From contig JACKIB010000006.1 in assembly GCA_020638695.1 (NCBI GenBank), positions 186,001 through 250,000 on the forward strand: a stretch of DNA of 64,000 bases, read 5' to 3'. The notes under the pieces were generated by a model. It was not told the DNA's origin and did not search any database. It saw only the letters and a list, made by a program, of their open reading frames with translations. This DNA is from Planctomycetota bacterium (GTDB lineage Bacteria; Planctomycetota; UBA1135; UBA2386). The translations under genes were made by a program, and so were the position numbers. This document shows positions 54,070 through 62,641 of the stretch, one piece after another; position 1 is the first letter of the stretch, and each line of letters begins with the position of its first letter.

Positions 54070-54972
54070 TCAGCGCGGTGTGGCCGGGTCGCGGCGTGGC
54101 ACCAGCAGGTGCGCTGGTGTGGGCAGGACCGTGATGTCGAGCGGCAGCCGCCCACCGACGTCCCCGTCGAGCTGCCAGGGTCCGCCTTCGCCGTCGATTC
54201 GCAACCCCCGGGTGGCGCAGTGCACGACGTCGCGGCCCGGGCGCAGGCGGCGGAACAGAGCACGCAGCGTGGCGCGTGCGAACTGGAAGCGGGTTCGCTG
54301 CGGGAAGCCGAACACGTGCAGCACGCCGTCGTCGATCGCGATCTCGCCGGGCAGCTTGAGAATGGTCGCGTAGTTGTCGATGCGGGTCACCAACACGCTG
54401 CCGAGATCGCGGTGCTGCTCCCCTTCGGCGGTAGTGAACGACACGCGTTCGGTGGGCCAGTGGCGGATGGTGTGCAGGATCGGCCCGAGCCACTTCCGCC
54501 GACCCAGCGTCCGGGATCCCGCCGCCTCGAGCCGCGCGACCATCCGCGCATCGAGTCCGGCGCTGCAGAACTGCAAGAACCGCCGCCCGTTGGCCACTCC
54601 CACCGCCGCCCGGCACACCGCGCCGTCGAGCAGCATGTCGGCGAGTTGCGCCGGTTGTCGCGGCAGGTGCAGCGCGCGCGCCAGCACGTTGCCAGTGCCC
54701 ATCGGCAGCACGGTGAGCGGCGTGGTCAGGTCCGATAGCCCATTCACCACTTCGTTCAGCGTGCCGTCGCCGCCCACCGCGACCACCGCGTCGAACTCGC
54801 CCGGTCCCATTGCGGCGGCACGCCGCTCGGCGTCGCCACTCGCCGCGGTGTAGGCGATCTCCGCCGCGGCGCCCCGTTCGACCAGGGCCTCGCGCAGCAG
54901 CGGAGAGACCTTGCTGCCGCGGTGTCCGCCAGCGATCGGGTTGGCGATGATCAGGATGCGCGGCGCAGGCAA
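54070..54972 (-). CDS. Diacylglycerol/sphingosine kinase-family lipid kinase (YegS/DgkB-like)
   Basis: A 300-residue protein of the DAGK catalytic family. Seen: ILIIANPIAGGHRGSK at the N-terminus, the nucleotide motif VVAVGGDGTLNEVVNGL, LPMGTGNVLARALHL, and the C-terminal VHCATRGLRIDGEGGPWQLDGDVGG. These enzymes phosphorylate lipids such as diacylglycerol. Substrate not determinable. It lies 67 bp upstream of kdsA on the same strand and diverges from the RfbD-like gene. Confidence 0.85.
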   Translation of the reverse strand: MPAPRILIIANPIAGGHRGSKVSPLLREALVERGAAAEIAYTAASGDAERRAAAMGPGEFDAVVAVGGDGTLNEVVNGLSDLTTPLTVLPMGTGNVLARALHLPRQPAQLADMLLDGAVCRAAVGVANGRRFLQFCSAGLDARMVARLEAAGSRTLGRRKWLGPILHTIRHWPTERVSFTTAEGEQHRDLGSVLVTRIDNYATILKLPGEIAIDDGVLHVFGFPQRTRFQFARATLRALFRRLRPGRDVVHCATRGLRIDGEGGPWQLDGDVGGRLPLDITVLPTPAHLLVPRRDPATPR

Positions 54973-55088
54973 GACGGCTCGGATCGGCGGTGTTCGGCCA
55001 CGGTCGATGCAGTGTATGCAGGTGGGGCTACTGGGCGAAGCACGGACCCGTCTGGACGGATCGCGACCCGAGGCGCATGCTCCGCAGC

Positions 55089-55907
55089 ATGGGTGGGACC
55101 CGCGTGTTGCTCACCGGCGCGACCGGTTACCTGGGGCGCTACTTGGCGGACGAGTTGCGCGGGCGCGATCTCGAGGTGCTGCGCGCCAGCTCGTCCGGCG
55201 CCGGGGTGGAGTTCGGGTTCGACCTCGGCGATGGCGAGGCCCTGGCCGCCGCGCTCCGCGACGCACGGGTCGACGCGGTGGTCAACTGTGCGGCGATGTC
55301 GTCGATGGCGGCCTGCCAGCAGAACCCGACTGACGCGGTGCGGATCAACGGCCGTGCGCCGCAGGTGCTCGCGGGTGCTTGCGGGGTGCGTTTCCTGCAG
55401 GTCTCGACCGATCTGGTGTTCGCCGGGGACGCCGCCCCGTACCGCGCGGCCGCGCCGCTGCGGCCGCTGAGCGTGTACGGCTTGAGCAAGGCGGAAGGCG
55501 AGCGGTTGCCGTCGGGCGATCGTTTGGTCGTTCGCGTTCCCCTGTTGTTCGGCCCGAGCTTCGATGGTCGCCGCGGGGCGACCGACATGCTCCGTGGCGC
55601 GGTGGGTCGTAAGGAGAAGATCGCGTTGTTCGTCGACGAGTACCGCACCCCGCTGCACGTTGCGGACGCGGCGCGCGGGATCGCCGACCTGTTGCTCGAC
55701 TCTGCGGTGCGTGGCATTCGGCACCTAGGTGGTCACGAGCGCGTGTCGCGCTATGCGTTGGCCGAGCGGTTCTGCGCGGCGGTGGGGCTCGACGTCGCGG
55801 AGTTCAGCGCCGGGCACTCGGATGATCCGCGGCGACCCAAGGACGTGTCGTTGGTGGGTGACTGGAGTCCTGGCCGCGGGTTGGACGAGGCGTTGCGGGA
55901 CTGCTGA
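55089..55907 (+). CDS. NAD(P)-dependent sugar-nucleotide reductase, RfbD-like
   Basis: A 272-residue short-chain dehydrogenase of the dTDP-4-dehydrorhamnose reductase (RmlD/RfbD) type: LLTGATGYLGRYLADEL nucleotide loop, VVNCAAMSSMAACQQNP, RFLQVSTDLVFAGDAAPYR, and the catalytic Tyr-x-x-x-Lys as PLSVYGLSKAEGE. It would reduce a 4-keto sugar nucleotide for envelope polysaccharide; exact product unproven. An ATG at 55077 with GAGG upstream is an alternative start. A one-base gap separates it from the next gene. Confidence 0.82.
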   Translation: MGGTRVLLTGATGYLGRYLADELRGRDLEVLRASSSGAGVEFGFDLGDGEALAAALRDARVDAVVNCAAMSSMAACQQNPTDAVRINGRAPQVLAGACGVRFLQVSTDLVFAGDAAPYRAAAPLRPLSVYGLSKAEGERLPSGDRLVVRVPLLFGPSFDGRRGATDMLRGAVGRKEKIALFVDEYRTPLHVADAARGIADLLLDSAVRGIRHLGGHERVSRYALAERFCAAVGLDVAEFSAGHSDDPRRPKDVSLVGDWSPGRGLDEALRDC

Positions 55908-55908
55908 G

Positions 55909-57111
55909 ATGCGCGGCGTGCAGTGGATGCCGGCCAGGGTGTGGGCGACTGCGGTGTGGATCGCTGCCGCGGTGCTGCCTGCGCAGGTGCCGAGCCGCGT
56001 GCCCCCTGAGCGCCCCCCGGCGCCGCCGACCACACCGTCGCGCGGGTTGCCCACCGACCCCGCGTTCTTCCCGCTCGGGGTCTGGCTGCAGGACCCCGCG
56101 TTCGCGGTCCGCTACCGCGCGGCTGGCATCAACCTGTTCGTCGGACTGTGGAAGGGACCGACCGGGGAGCAGCTCGGGCGGCTGGCCGGCGCCGGAATGC
56201 GCGTGATCTGTGCGCAGAACGAGGTCGGATTGCGGCACCTCGCCAGCTCGAGCATCGTCGGGTGGATGCACGACGACGAGCCCGACAACGCGCAGCGGAT
56301 CGCCAGTGGGTTCGGGCCGCCCGTCGCGCCGAAAGACGTGGTCGCACGCTACCGCGTGATGCGTGCGGCCGACCCTTCGCGTCCGGTGCTCCTGCAACTC
56401 GGCCAAGGCGCGGCGTGGGACGGTTGGTGGGGGCGCGGCAGCCGTTCCGGGCACCCGGAGGACTACCCGCGCTACCTCGAGGGATGCGACCTTGCGTCCT
56501 GCGACATCTATCCGGTCGCCCACCGGTCACGCATCGTGCGCGACAAGCTGTGGTTCGTCGCGCACGGAGTGACCCGCATGCGTCGCTTCGCCGCCGACCG
56601 CAAACCGGTGTGGAGTTGCATCGAGGCGGCCAGCATCTGCGCCGGCCAGCCACTGCGCCCCGAACAGCTGCGCGCGGAGGTGTGGATGGCGCTGATCCAC
56701 GGCGCTCGGGGACTGGTCTACTTCGTGCATCAGCTCGAGCCGAAGGTCGTGCCAGCGGCCGTGCTCCGCGACCCGGTGCTGCTTCCTGCGCTCACCCGGA
56801 TCAACGCGCGCATCCGTTCGCTCGCCCCCGTGTTGCACGCCGAGGCGGTGCCCGACGCGGTGAACGTGCGCAGCACCGACCGCGCCGTCCCGGTGGCGTC
56901 GGTCGCCAAGCGGCACGGCGGCGCGCTGTACGTGTTCTGCGTCGGAATGCGCCCTGCCGCGACCCGATTGGAGGTGGAGTTGCGCGGGCGCGGGTACCAG
57001 CGAGCGCGGGTCGAGGTGCTCGGCGAGTCGCGCCGGCTCACCGTGCAGGGCGGGGTGTTCCGCGACGCGTTGGAAGCCTACGGCGTGCGGCTCTTCCGCA
57101 TCAGCCCTTGA
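55909..57111 (+). CDS. Secreted TIM-barrel-like protein, possible glycoside hydrolase
   Basis: A 400-residue protein with signal peptide (ARVWATAVWIAAAVLPAQVP), a Pro-rich linker, and a barrel-like body: FFPLGVWLQDPAFAVRYRAAGINLFVGLW, GMRVICAQNEVGLRH, IVGWMHDDEPDNAQ, CDLASCDIYPVAHRS, and RAEVWMALIHGARGLVYFVHQ. The DDEPD and YFVHQ segments resemble beta-galactosidase-like or GH-A clan catalytic edges, but no certain acid/base pair can be named. It probably acts outside the cytoplasm on polysaccharide. The last 11 bases overlap the convergent RmlC-like gene. Confidence 0.65.
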   Translation: MRGVQWMPARVWATAVWIAAAVLPAQVPSRVPPERPPAPPTTPSRGLPTDPAFFPLGVWLQDPAFAVRYRAAGINLFVGLWKGPTGEQLGRLAGAGMRVICAQNEVGLRHLASSSIVGWMHDDEPDNAQRIASGFGPPVAPKDVVARYRVMRAADPSRPVLLQLGQGAAWDGWWGRGSRSGHPEDYPRYLEGCDLASCDIYPVAHRSRIVRDKLWFVAHGVTRMRRFAADRKPVWSCIEAASICAGQPLRPEQLRAEVWMALIHGARGLVYFVHQLEPKVVPAAVLRDPVLLPALTRINARIRSLAPVLHAEAVPDAVNVRSTDRAVPVASVAKRHGGALYVFCVGMRPAATRLEVELRGRGYQRARVEVLGESRRLTVQGGVFRDALEAYGVRLFRISP

Positions 57112-57637
57112 CGACGTCCCAGATCTCCGCGCCGAGGAAATCCCACGGCAGGCGGCCCTCGTCGCACTCGCCCGGGGTGGGCGAGAACTGCACGTCGACC
57201 ATGTAGATGATCCGCCCCATGCTCGCCGCCAGGTTCTTGGTGCCGTGGGCCACGCCGGGCGGAATGCGAACCAACCGGTTGCGACCGTCGCCGAGCACGA
57301 AACGCATCGTGCGGCCTTCGCTCGGGGAGCCCTTCCGGCAGTCGTGCAGCACCAACAGCAGCTTGTCGTGGGGCGGCACGTACCAGACGTCGGTCTGGCG
57401 GTGGTGCAGATGGTACGCCTTGACGGCGCCCGGCTCGACCTCGCTGTAGTTGACTTGCTTCACCTCGAAGCCCGCCAGCTCCGCGTGCATCCCCGCGGTC
57501 AGCCGCCCGAGCTCGGTGATCGCCCCGCCATCGTCGTTGAAGCGCTTCAGTTCGGCGATCTCGACGCCCTCGATGCGCTGCGCGGGGGTGTAGTCCTGGT
57601 GGGAGAAGGCCCTGGTGGCCTGGTCGTTGATCTGCAT
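57101..57637 (-). CDS. dTDP-4-dehydrorhamnose 3,5-epimerase-like cupin (RmlC-type)
   Basis: A 178-residue cupin whose EVKQVNYSEVEPGAVKAYHLHHRQTDVWYVPPHDKLLLVLHD and RTMRFVLGDGRNRLVRIPPGVAHGTKNL segments match the RmlC fold and its substrate-binding His (HLHHRQTD). It would epimerise a 4-keto sugar nucleotide, in line with the RfbD-like reductase nearby, though the dTDP-sugar is inferred. Its ATG shares a base with the stop of the preceding FGE-like gene (TAATG), an unusual pairing. Confidence 0.75.
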   Translation of the reverse strand: MQINDQATRAFSHQDYTPAQRIEGVEIAELKRFNDDGGAITELGRLTAGMHAELAGFEVKQVNYSEVEPGAVKAYHLHHRQTDVWYVPPHDKLLLVLHDCRKGSPSEGRTMRFVLGDGRNRLVRIPPGVAHGTKNLAASMGRIIYMVDVQFSPTPGECDEGRLPWDFLGAEIWDVVKG

Positions 57638-59712
57638 TACCAGTTGTTGCGGAGCTTCAGCTCGAGCTTGATCGACAGGCACTGCCGACCACGGCGCTCC
57701 CGCCGCGACGCCTCGCGGGGGTTCTTGGGGACGGGGAAGCTCAACCGGACGTTCGAGCCCTTCAGCTCGACGGAGGTCGGTGGCTGACTGGCCCCAATCG
57801 ACGCCAGGGCTTCCTTGGTCGGCGTGGCGGAGATCCACTGCCCGGTGATCGTGCGCAACAGCAGCAGGTTCTTCTCGGTGCTCACCTTGAAGCGCGCTCC
57901 GATGGTCTTCTCCTGCTCCTTCGACAGGCCGGTGTGGTGGAGGTAGACGTGGCGCAGCAACTCGTCGGGGCGGGTGTCGCGCACCTCTTCCCGCGTGTAG
58001 CCGTAGTGGCGTACCACCTGTTCCCAGGTCAGATCCGTGCCCTTCTTGGTCGGCTTCTTGCTGGCCGCGCTCTGCTTCTTCTTCTCTTCCGCCGCCTTGC
58101 GCTTCTCTTCCGCTGCCTTGCGCTTCTCCTCGAGCCGCTTCTTCTGCGTCTCGGACAGCTTCTCTTCCTTGGCCCGTTCCTTGTCGGCGCGCGCCTTGGC
58201 CGCCGCCTCGGCGGCGAGCTCGCGGTGGCCTTCCTGGACCGCACGGCGCAGGTCCTCCGGCACCCCCGCGCAGCGCAGGAACAGCCCGTAGACGCCGGGC
58301 TTCGCTTCCGGGGCGGCGAGCTCCTCGGTGGTGATCAGCACCGCGAGTTCCAGCGGCTTGTGCTGGCTGCTCGACTGCAGCAGCGGAGTGGTCGGGTTCT
58401 TGTGGTCGGAAGCGTAGCTGATCGGAACCACCGAGATCGCGTGGTAGTTGGCGATGATCTCGCCGCCGGACTCGAGTTCGTAGCGCTCGATGCCGGCCTG
58501 CTCGCCCAGCACCGTTTCCTTGTTGGACGACAACCAACTCGGGAAGTTGAGCTTCAGCACCGACATCGAGGTGTCGTACGCCGCACGCTTGGTCTTGGCG
58601 ACGCGGAACCCCAGACCCTCCATGGTCTGTTCGACGGCCAGCGGCGCGCGGCAGTTGATGCGCGCTTGCACGAAGTCCTTGTTGGAGAACGTGAAGAAAC
58701 TGCCGCCCTTGGCGATCGCGGACTCCGGACGGAACTGGGCGTCGGGCAGCCGCTTGCCGAGCTTCTTGTCGCGGCGCAGCGCCTGGTCCTGCTTCTCGAA
58801 CAGCTTCTTCTCGGCTTGCGGTGCATAGCCGAGCGGGATCACCCACTCCCAGACCTGCCCGACCATGTCCTCGTGCCCGAACGGTCCGCGAGCTCTCGGG
58901 CCCATCGCTCCGACCGGCTTGAGCTTGATGTCGCGCAGGTCGGACATCTTGAGTTCGCCGAGCACCTTCTCGTCCCATTCGTTGCCGAACACGAACTCCT
59001 TGCGCTCACCGCCATTGGCCGCCAGTGTCCACTCGGGCTCGGTCGGCAAGCGCATTCCGGCCCACGCGGCGAAGCGCAGCGCGTCCCGCCACGACACGAA
59101 GGTCACGGGGAACTTCTCCTGGCCCTTCGGGATCTCGTACTTGAGCTTCGCGGTGTTCCAGCTCTGCTCCCAGTAGTAGAGCGGCGCGTTGACGCGGTCG
59201 TCGGCGCGCAGCTTGGGGAACGCGGCGATCCACTTCTCCCGGTGCGACAGGTAGTCCTCGCGGGCACCGTCCTTCCACCAGTGGAACGGGAAGCGCGCTC
59301 CGGTCGCTTTGACGAACCGCTGGTACTGCTCGTTGGTGATCGGATACTTGCCGAGGTAGAACGGCTCGACCAGTTTCTCGTGCTCGCCGAGTTCGGTTCG
59401 CACGTTGCGGAGCAGGCGCAGCGCGAGCCGCTCGTTGTGCGGATAGAACGTGTTGGCCAGCTTCAGCGCTGCCTTCGCGTCGAGACCCATCGGGACCTTC
59501 GCGGGCTGACCAGCAGTGCCGACCAGCAAGAGCGAGGTCGGCCAGGTCTGCTCGGCGGGCGGGGGAGCGCGGTCGTGGTCCGTCGCCACGTGGGTCGAAC
59601 TGACTTGCGCGGGACACGCATTGCTCGCGACGAGCAGTGCGAGTGCGCACAGTGCGGGAGCTGTCAGTTCGAGGGTGCGGGGAGGGCCGTAGCTGGTCAG
59701 GGGTCGACGCAT
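57637..59712 (-). CDS. Secreted formylglycine-generating-enzyme-like protein with charged coiled coil
   Basis: A 691-residue protein with a signal peptide (LTAPALCALALLVASNACPAQ). The first half is an FGE-sulfatase (SUMF1-like) domain: FYLGKYPITNEQYQRFVKATG, FPVTFVSWRDALRFAAWAGMRLPTEPEWTLAANGG, GHEDMVGQVWEWV and AIAKGGSFFTFSNKDFVQARINCR. The FGE catalytic Cys pair is not evident, so it may be a binding or structural member. The C-terminal half carries a Lys/Glu/Ala coiled coil (EEKLSETQKKRLEEKRKAAE) and a strand-rich end. It is coupled to the RmlC-like gene. ATG at 59712 gives the signal peptide. Confidence 0.78.
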   Translation of the reverse strand: MRRPLTSYGPPRTLELTAPALCALALLVASNACPAQVSSTHVATDHDRAPPPAEQTWPTSLLLVGTAGQPAKVPMGLDAKAALKLANTFYPHNERLALRLLRNVRTELGEHEKLVEPFYLGKYPITNEQYQRFVKATGARFPFHWWKDGAREDYLSHREKWIAAFPKLRADDRVNAPLYYWEQSWNTAKLKYEIPKGQEKFPVTFVSWRDALRFAAWAGMRLPTEPEWTLAANGGERKEFVFGNEWDEKVLGELKMSDLRDIKLKPVGAMGPRARGPFGHEDMVGQVWEWVIPLGYAPQAEKKLFEKQDQALRRDKKLGKRLPDAQFRPESAIAKGGSFFTFSNKDFVQARINCRAPLAVEQTMEGLGFRVAKTKRAAYDTSMSVLKLNFPSWLSSNKETVLGEQAGIERYELESGGEIIANYHAISVVPISYASDHKNPTTPLLQSSSQHKPLELAVLITTEELAAPEAKPGVYGLFLRCAGVPEDLRRAVQEGHRELAAEAAAKARADKERAKEEKLSETQKKRLEEKRKAAEEKRKAAEEKKKQSAASKKPTKKGTDLTWEQVVRHYGYTREEVRDTRPDELLRHVYLHHTGLSKEQEKTIGARFKVSTEKNLLLLRTITGQWISATPTKEALASIGASQPPTSVELKGSNVRLSFPVPKNPREASRRERRGRQCLSIKLELKLRNNW

Positions 59713-60088
59713 AGTCTCAGCTCGGGGTTGTCTCGTGCAACGCGATCGGGGGAGCAAGTCGGTCGCAGAAGAGTGCCGCGGGGCGGCCACAGGGCGGTGC
59801 CGCGGGCGCGGCCAGGTTCAGCCAGGCTAACGGCGGCGCGGAGCGGTGCCAAGGGTCCTGGTGTCGCCCGGTCCTCGCGCCGCCGGATGTGCAGAGAGTG
59901 TGCACAGAACCCGGGTACGACCTTTGCTTGGGCTCGGACCGAGCGTCGCAACCGACCTGGTCCGACTCGCCGCGGCGTCACCGCGGGGGGTGTGTGGGCG
60001 GGCGAATCGACCTCGAGAAGGCTGTGGCGTCCTCCCCGGTCGCGGCATGACGTCTCGATCCTTCGGTGTCTCGCCGAGGTTCACCACC
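59713..60088. other. Gene-free stretch upstream of the FGE-like gene
   Basis: About 376 bp that must hold the promoter of the minus-strand gene at 59712. I see no convincing -10/-35 pair, RNA gene or repeat; it ends at the mobile repeat copy 1. The 152 bp after that repeat (60253-60404) also show nothing beyond a GGGAGG upstream of the broken DHFR-like gene. Confidence 0.35.
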
Positions 60089-60252
60089 TATCGCGGCCAA
60101 GGCCGCGCCCAAGGTTCTGGGTGACCGCGGCGCCGCACGCCGCCATGAGGCCACGGGTGCCGCTGCCCGATGGAGAAACAGCTGGCCAGGTGTCTTGGAA
60201 GGTGCCCGAGAATCTCCTCGTACCGGTACGATCCGCCGCCGTTCAGCTCATG
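60089..60252 (-). mobile_element. Hairpin-rich mobile repeat, copy 1 (inverted, diverged)
   Basis: Reverse-complement member of the repeat family at 60600-60787 and 63648-63831. It starts TATCGCGGCCAAGGCCGC and ends near CAGCTCATG; shared interior blocks include CGCCGCCATGAGGCC, GGAGAAACAGC and CGGTACGATCCG. It is about 24 bp shorter than copy 2 because of a deletion after ATGAGGCC. No target-site duplication recognised. Confidence 0.75.
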
Positions 60253-60404
60253 TCGCCGGCGCTGCGGCCGCTCGCGGTCCATAGCGCCTCGCCCGTACAC
60301 GACACCACCGGCCGCGTCGGCGCCGTTCTCCCGAGCGGATCGCGTGGCTCCCCGACCGATGCCGCGAACCGTGGAGATTCCACGCGCGGGAGGAATCACC
60401 TGCC

Positions 60405-61161
60405 TTGACCGTGCCGCGCCCGACCTCGTGCGTCACCATCCACATGGTGGCCAGTCTCGACGGCTACATCGCGCGACGAGACGGTCGCGTCGACTGGCTC
60501 GACACCAGCGATCACTTCGAGGGCGGAGCGACGATGGACCCGGAGTTCGTCGCCGAGTTCTTGCAGACCATCGACTGCTACGTCATGGGTTCGCGGACCC
60601 CTGAGCTGCAGGGGCCGCGGATCGTGCCGGCACGCCGAGAATCTCCGGAACCTTCCAAGGCACCTGGGCGGCTGTTTCTCCAGCGGGCAGCGGTACCGGA
60701 AGCTCCAATGAGCAAGCGGCCAAGGCCTCATGGCGGCGCCCAGCGCCGCGCTCACCCAAGCCCTTGGGTGCGGCCTTGGCCGCGATAGGACCGCGCTCGG
60801 CTTCGCAGAGCAGGGGCATGGCTGGGCGTACGGCGACAAGCCGACGTTCGTGCTCACGACGCGTGTGTTGCCGCGGCACCGCGAGACCGTCGAGTTCTGC
60901 TCCGGAAGTCTCGCGTCGCTGGTGAACGAGCGCCTGCGGCCCCGCTTCCGCAGCATCTGGTTCGTCGGCGGCGGTGTGGTCTCGGGGGAGTGCCTGCGCT
61001 CGGGGCTCGCCGACGAGGTTCGCTACTCGGTCGTCCCGATCCTGATCGGCGACGGGATTCCCTTCTTCGAAGGGCTCGACCACGATGTCGCGCTGCACCT
61101 CGTCGAGGTCAAGGCGTACGACAACGGTATGGTGGCCCTGCGCCACGAAGTCCGCAGGTAG
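60405..61161 (+). pseudogene. RibD-C/DHFR-like reductase gene split by a mobile repeat
   Basis: The 5' part reads TIHMVASLDGYIARRDGRVDWL ... DCYVMGSRT, the 3' part ALGFAEQGHGWAYGDKPTFV ... IWFVGGGVVSGECLRSGLADEVRYSVVPILIGDGIPFF; together they are a complete RibD C-terminal/dihydrofolate-reductase-family protein that reduces a pterin or flavin-precursor-like substrate. The 188-bp repeat at 60600-60787 plus one GGACC copy interrupts them. Removing those 193 bases joins CGG ACC to GCG CTC in frame and gives about 187 codons, the usual family length. Neither half lacks conserved motifs, so the insertion looks recent. TTG at 60405 or GTG at 60411 is the start. Confidence 0.85.
60600..60787 (+). 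mobile_element. Hairpin-rich mobile repeat, copy 2 (188 bp, inserted in a gene)
   Basis: Flanked by GGACC at 60595-60599 and 60788-60792, a 5-bp target-site duplication. It begins CCTGAGCTGCAGGGGCCGCG and ends GCGATA. The right third is a row of hairpins: GCGGCGC/GCGCCGC (60733-60749), CACCCAAG/CTTGGGTG (60753-60770) and GCGGCC/GGCCGC (60770-60783). It encodes nothing convincing, so it is non-autonomous; the mobilising enzyme is not identified. Confidence 0.88.
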
Positions 61162-61290
61162 GCGTCCGCTCCTCGCCTGCGCGGGCACGCTCCGTTCGTT
61201 CGCGGCGCACGAAGCCCCGCAGTGCCAAGGCTTCCAGTCCCGGAACCTCGAGCGCCGCGCTCCGAGCCACCGCCCGCGGGCGGGTTGGCT

Positions 61291-62448
61291 TCAGAACAGC
61301 ATGCCGGGCGCCGCAGCGAAGAATCGCGAGCCCTGCCGCTCGAGGCCATCGGCGACCATGTGGGCGAGGTCCGGTTCGAAGTGGCTGCCAGCCTGCGCGC
61401 GGAAGAACTCGACGATCCGGTGGTTCTCCCACGCGGGCTTGTACGACCGGACCTCGGCCAGTGCGTCGTACACCTCCGCGAGGATCAGGATCCGCCCGGG
61501 GAGAGCTACCTCGTCGCCCTTGAGTCGGTTCGGGTAGCCCTGGCCGTCCCAGCGCTCGTGGTGTTGGTAGACCCAGGTGCGGACCTCTTCGCTGTCCTCG
61601 AGGGGCTCGAGGATCTGGCGGCCCATCTCCGGATGCTCCTCGATCACCCCGCGTTCCTCGGCCGTCAGGGAGCCGCGCTTGGTGAGGATCGACTCCGGGA
61701 TGCCGATCTTGCCGACATCGTGCAGCAGGCTCGCGAGGCGCAGCTTGGCGCGGTCCGACTCGCTGACGTGGCACCGCGCGGCCAACGTGTCCGTGTAGCA
61801 CACGACCCGCTCCGCGTGACCGCTAGTGGTCGGGTCCTTGGCCTCGATCGCCCGCGGAAGCACACTGGCGAGCACCCGGTTCTGCGCCTCGAGCCGGCGC
61901 TGTCGTCGCTCGTTGCGCGCCGTGGCGATGGCATGGCGGCAAGCCGCGATGAGGCTGAGCGGCTCGACCGGCTTGACCACGATCTCGCTGACTTGGGAAC
62001 GGACCGCTTCCTGCGCACCGCCAAAGCTCGGTCGGCCGGTGAGCAGGATTACCGGGATGGCCGGTTCGCGCCCACGCGCCGCCGCGGCCACGTCGTAGCC
62101 CAGCAGATCGGAATCGAGGTACAGGTCCGAGACCACCAGGTCGAACGCCTCCCGCAGCAGGCAGGTGCAGGCTTCGGCGGCCGCGCTGAACGGCACCACC
62201 TCGAAGCCCGCGCCCTCGAGGATTCCGCAGAGCGAATGCAGCACCCCGAGGTCGTCATCCACGACCAAGACCCGCGGTCGCTCACGGCGCGCGGCGTCGA
62301 CCGAGAATCCCGAACTCGGCCTCGCCCTCGTCGAGTCCAACGCCGCCGCACCCGAGCCCAGCGGTTGGTCGACCCTACCGCCCATCGATTCGATCATCGC
62401 GCACACCTCGGCCGCCGTGACCGAGGCGGATCCGGATGTGGAAAGCAT
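61291..62448 (-). CDS. Response regulator with HD-GYP phosphodiesterase domain
   Basis: A 385-residue protein: receiver domain (about 57-175; VLVVDDDLGVLHSL, phospho-Asp108 in VVSDLYLD, Lys in IVVKPVEP) and HD-GYP domain with ERVVCYTD, LLHDVGKIGIPES (His243, Asp244), EEHPEMG and HHERWDGQGYPNRLKGDE. HD-GYP proteins hydrolyse cyclic-di-GMP to GMP, and the motifs are intact. The ATG at 62448 (MLSTSGSAS) is preferred. It diverges from the RluA-type gene, and the intergenic region is rich in DnaA-box-like sequences. Confidence 0.9.
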   Translation of the reverse strand: MLSTSGSASVTAAEVCAMIESMGGRVDQPLGSGAAALDSTRARPSSGFSVDAARRERPRVLVVDDDLGVLHSLCGILEGAGFEVVPFSAAAEACTCLLREAFDLVVSDLYLDSDLLGYDVAAAARGREPAIPVILLTGRPSFGGAQEAVRSQVSEIVVKPVEPLSLIAACRHAIATARNERRQRRLEAQNRVLASVLPRAIEAKDPTTSGHAERVVCYTDTLAARCHVSESDRAKLRLASLLHDVGKIGIPESILTKRGSLTAEERGVIEEHPEMGRQILEPLEDSEEVRTWVYQHHERWDGQGYPNRLKGDEVALPGRILILAEVYDALAEVRSYKPAWENHRIVEFFRAQAGSHFEPDLAHMVADGLERQGSRFFAAAPGMLF

Positions 62449-62612
62449 GGGGAAAGTTGTCCCGGCTTTCCACGGTCGCTGTGGAAACTTGCACTGTGGC
62501 TCCCATGCAGTGGGGCTCAGCGTTGCCCCGGAGCTTTGTCCACAGCCCCGCGCGCGGGCGATCCGGTGTTCCGCGGTCTGCCGCAGCGAGTCTCCACACG
62601 CATGCGTGGAAA
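62436..62612. promoter_or_regulatory. Cluster of DnaA-box-like 9-mers
   Basis: Within 177 bp I count TTTCCACAT (minus, 62436-62444), TTTCCACGG (62467-62475), TTTCCACAG (minus, 62479-62487), TTGTCCACA (62536-62544), TCTCCACAC (62591-62599) and TTTCCACGC (minus, 62604-62612). TTGTCCACA fits the TTRTCCACA consensus; the rest differ at one to three positions. The two at 62467-62487 form a palindrome. No dnaA or dnaN is nearby and the region is not AT-rich. Confidence 0.4.
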
Positions 62613-62641
62613 CTCCGGAGGATCGGGTACGACTCTTCGCC

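Noticed and set aside
60089..60252. Target-site duplications for repeat copies 1 and 3
   Set aside because: Flanking 4-6 bp do not match at either copy, so only copy 2 supports a duplication.
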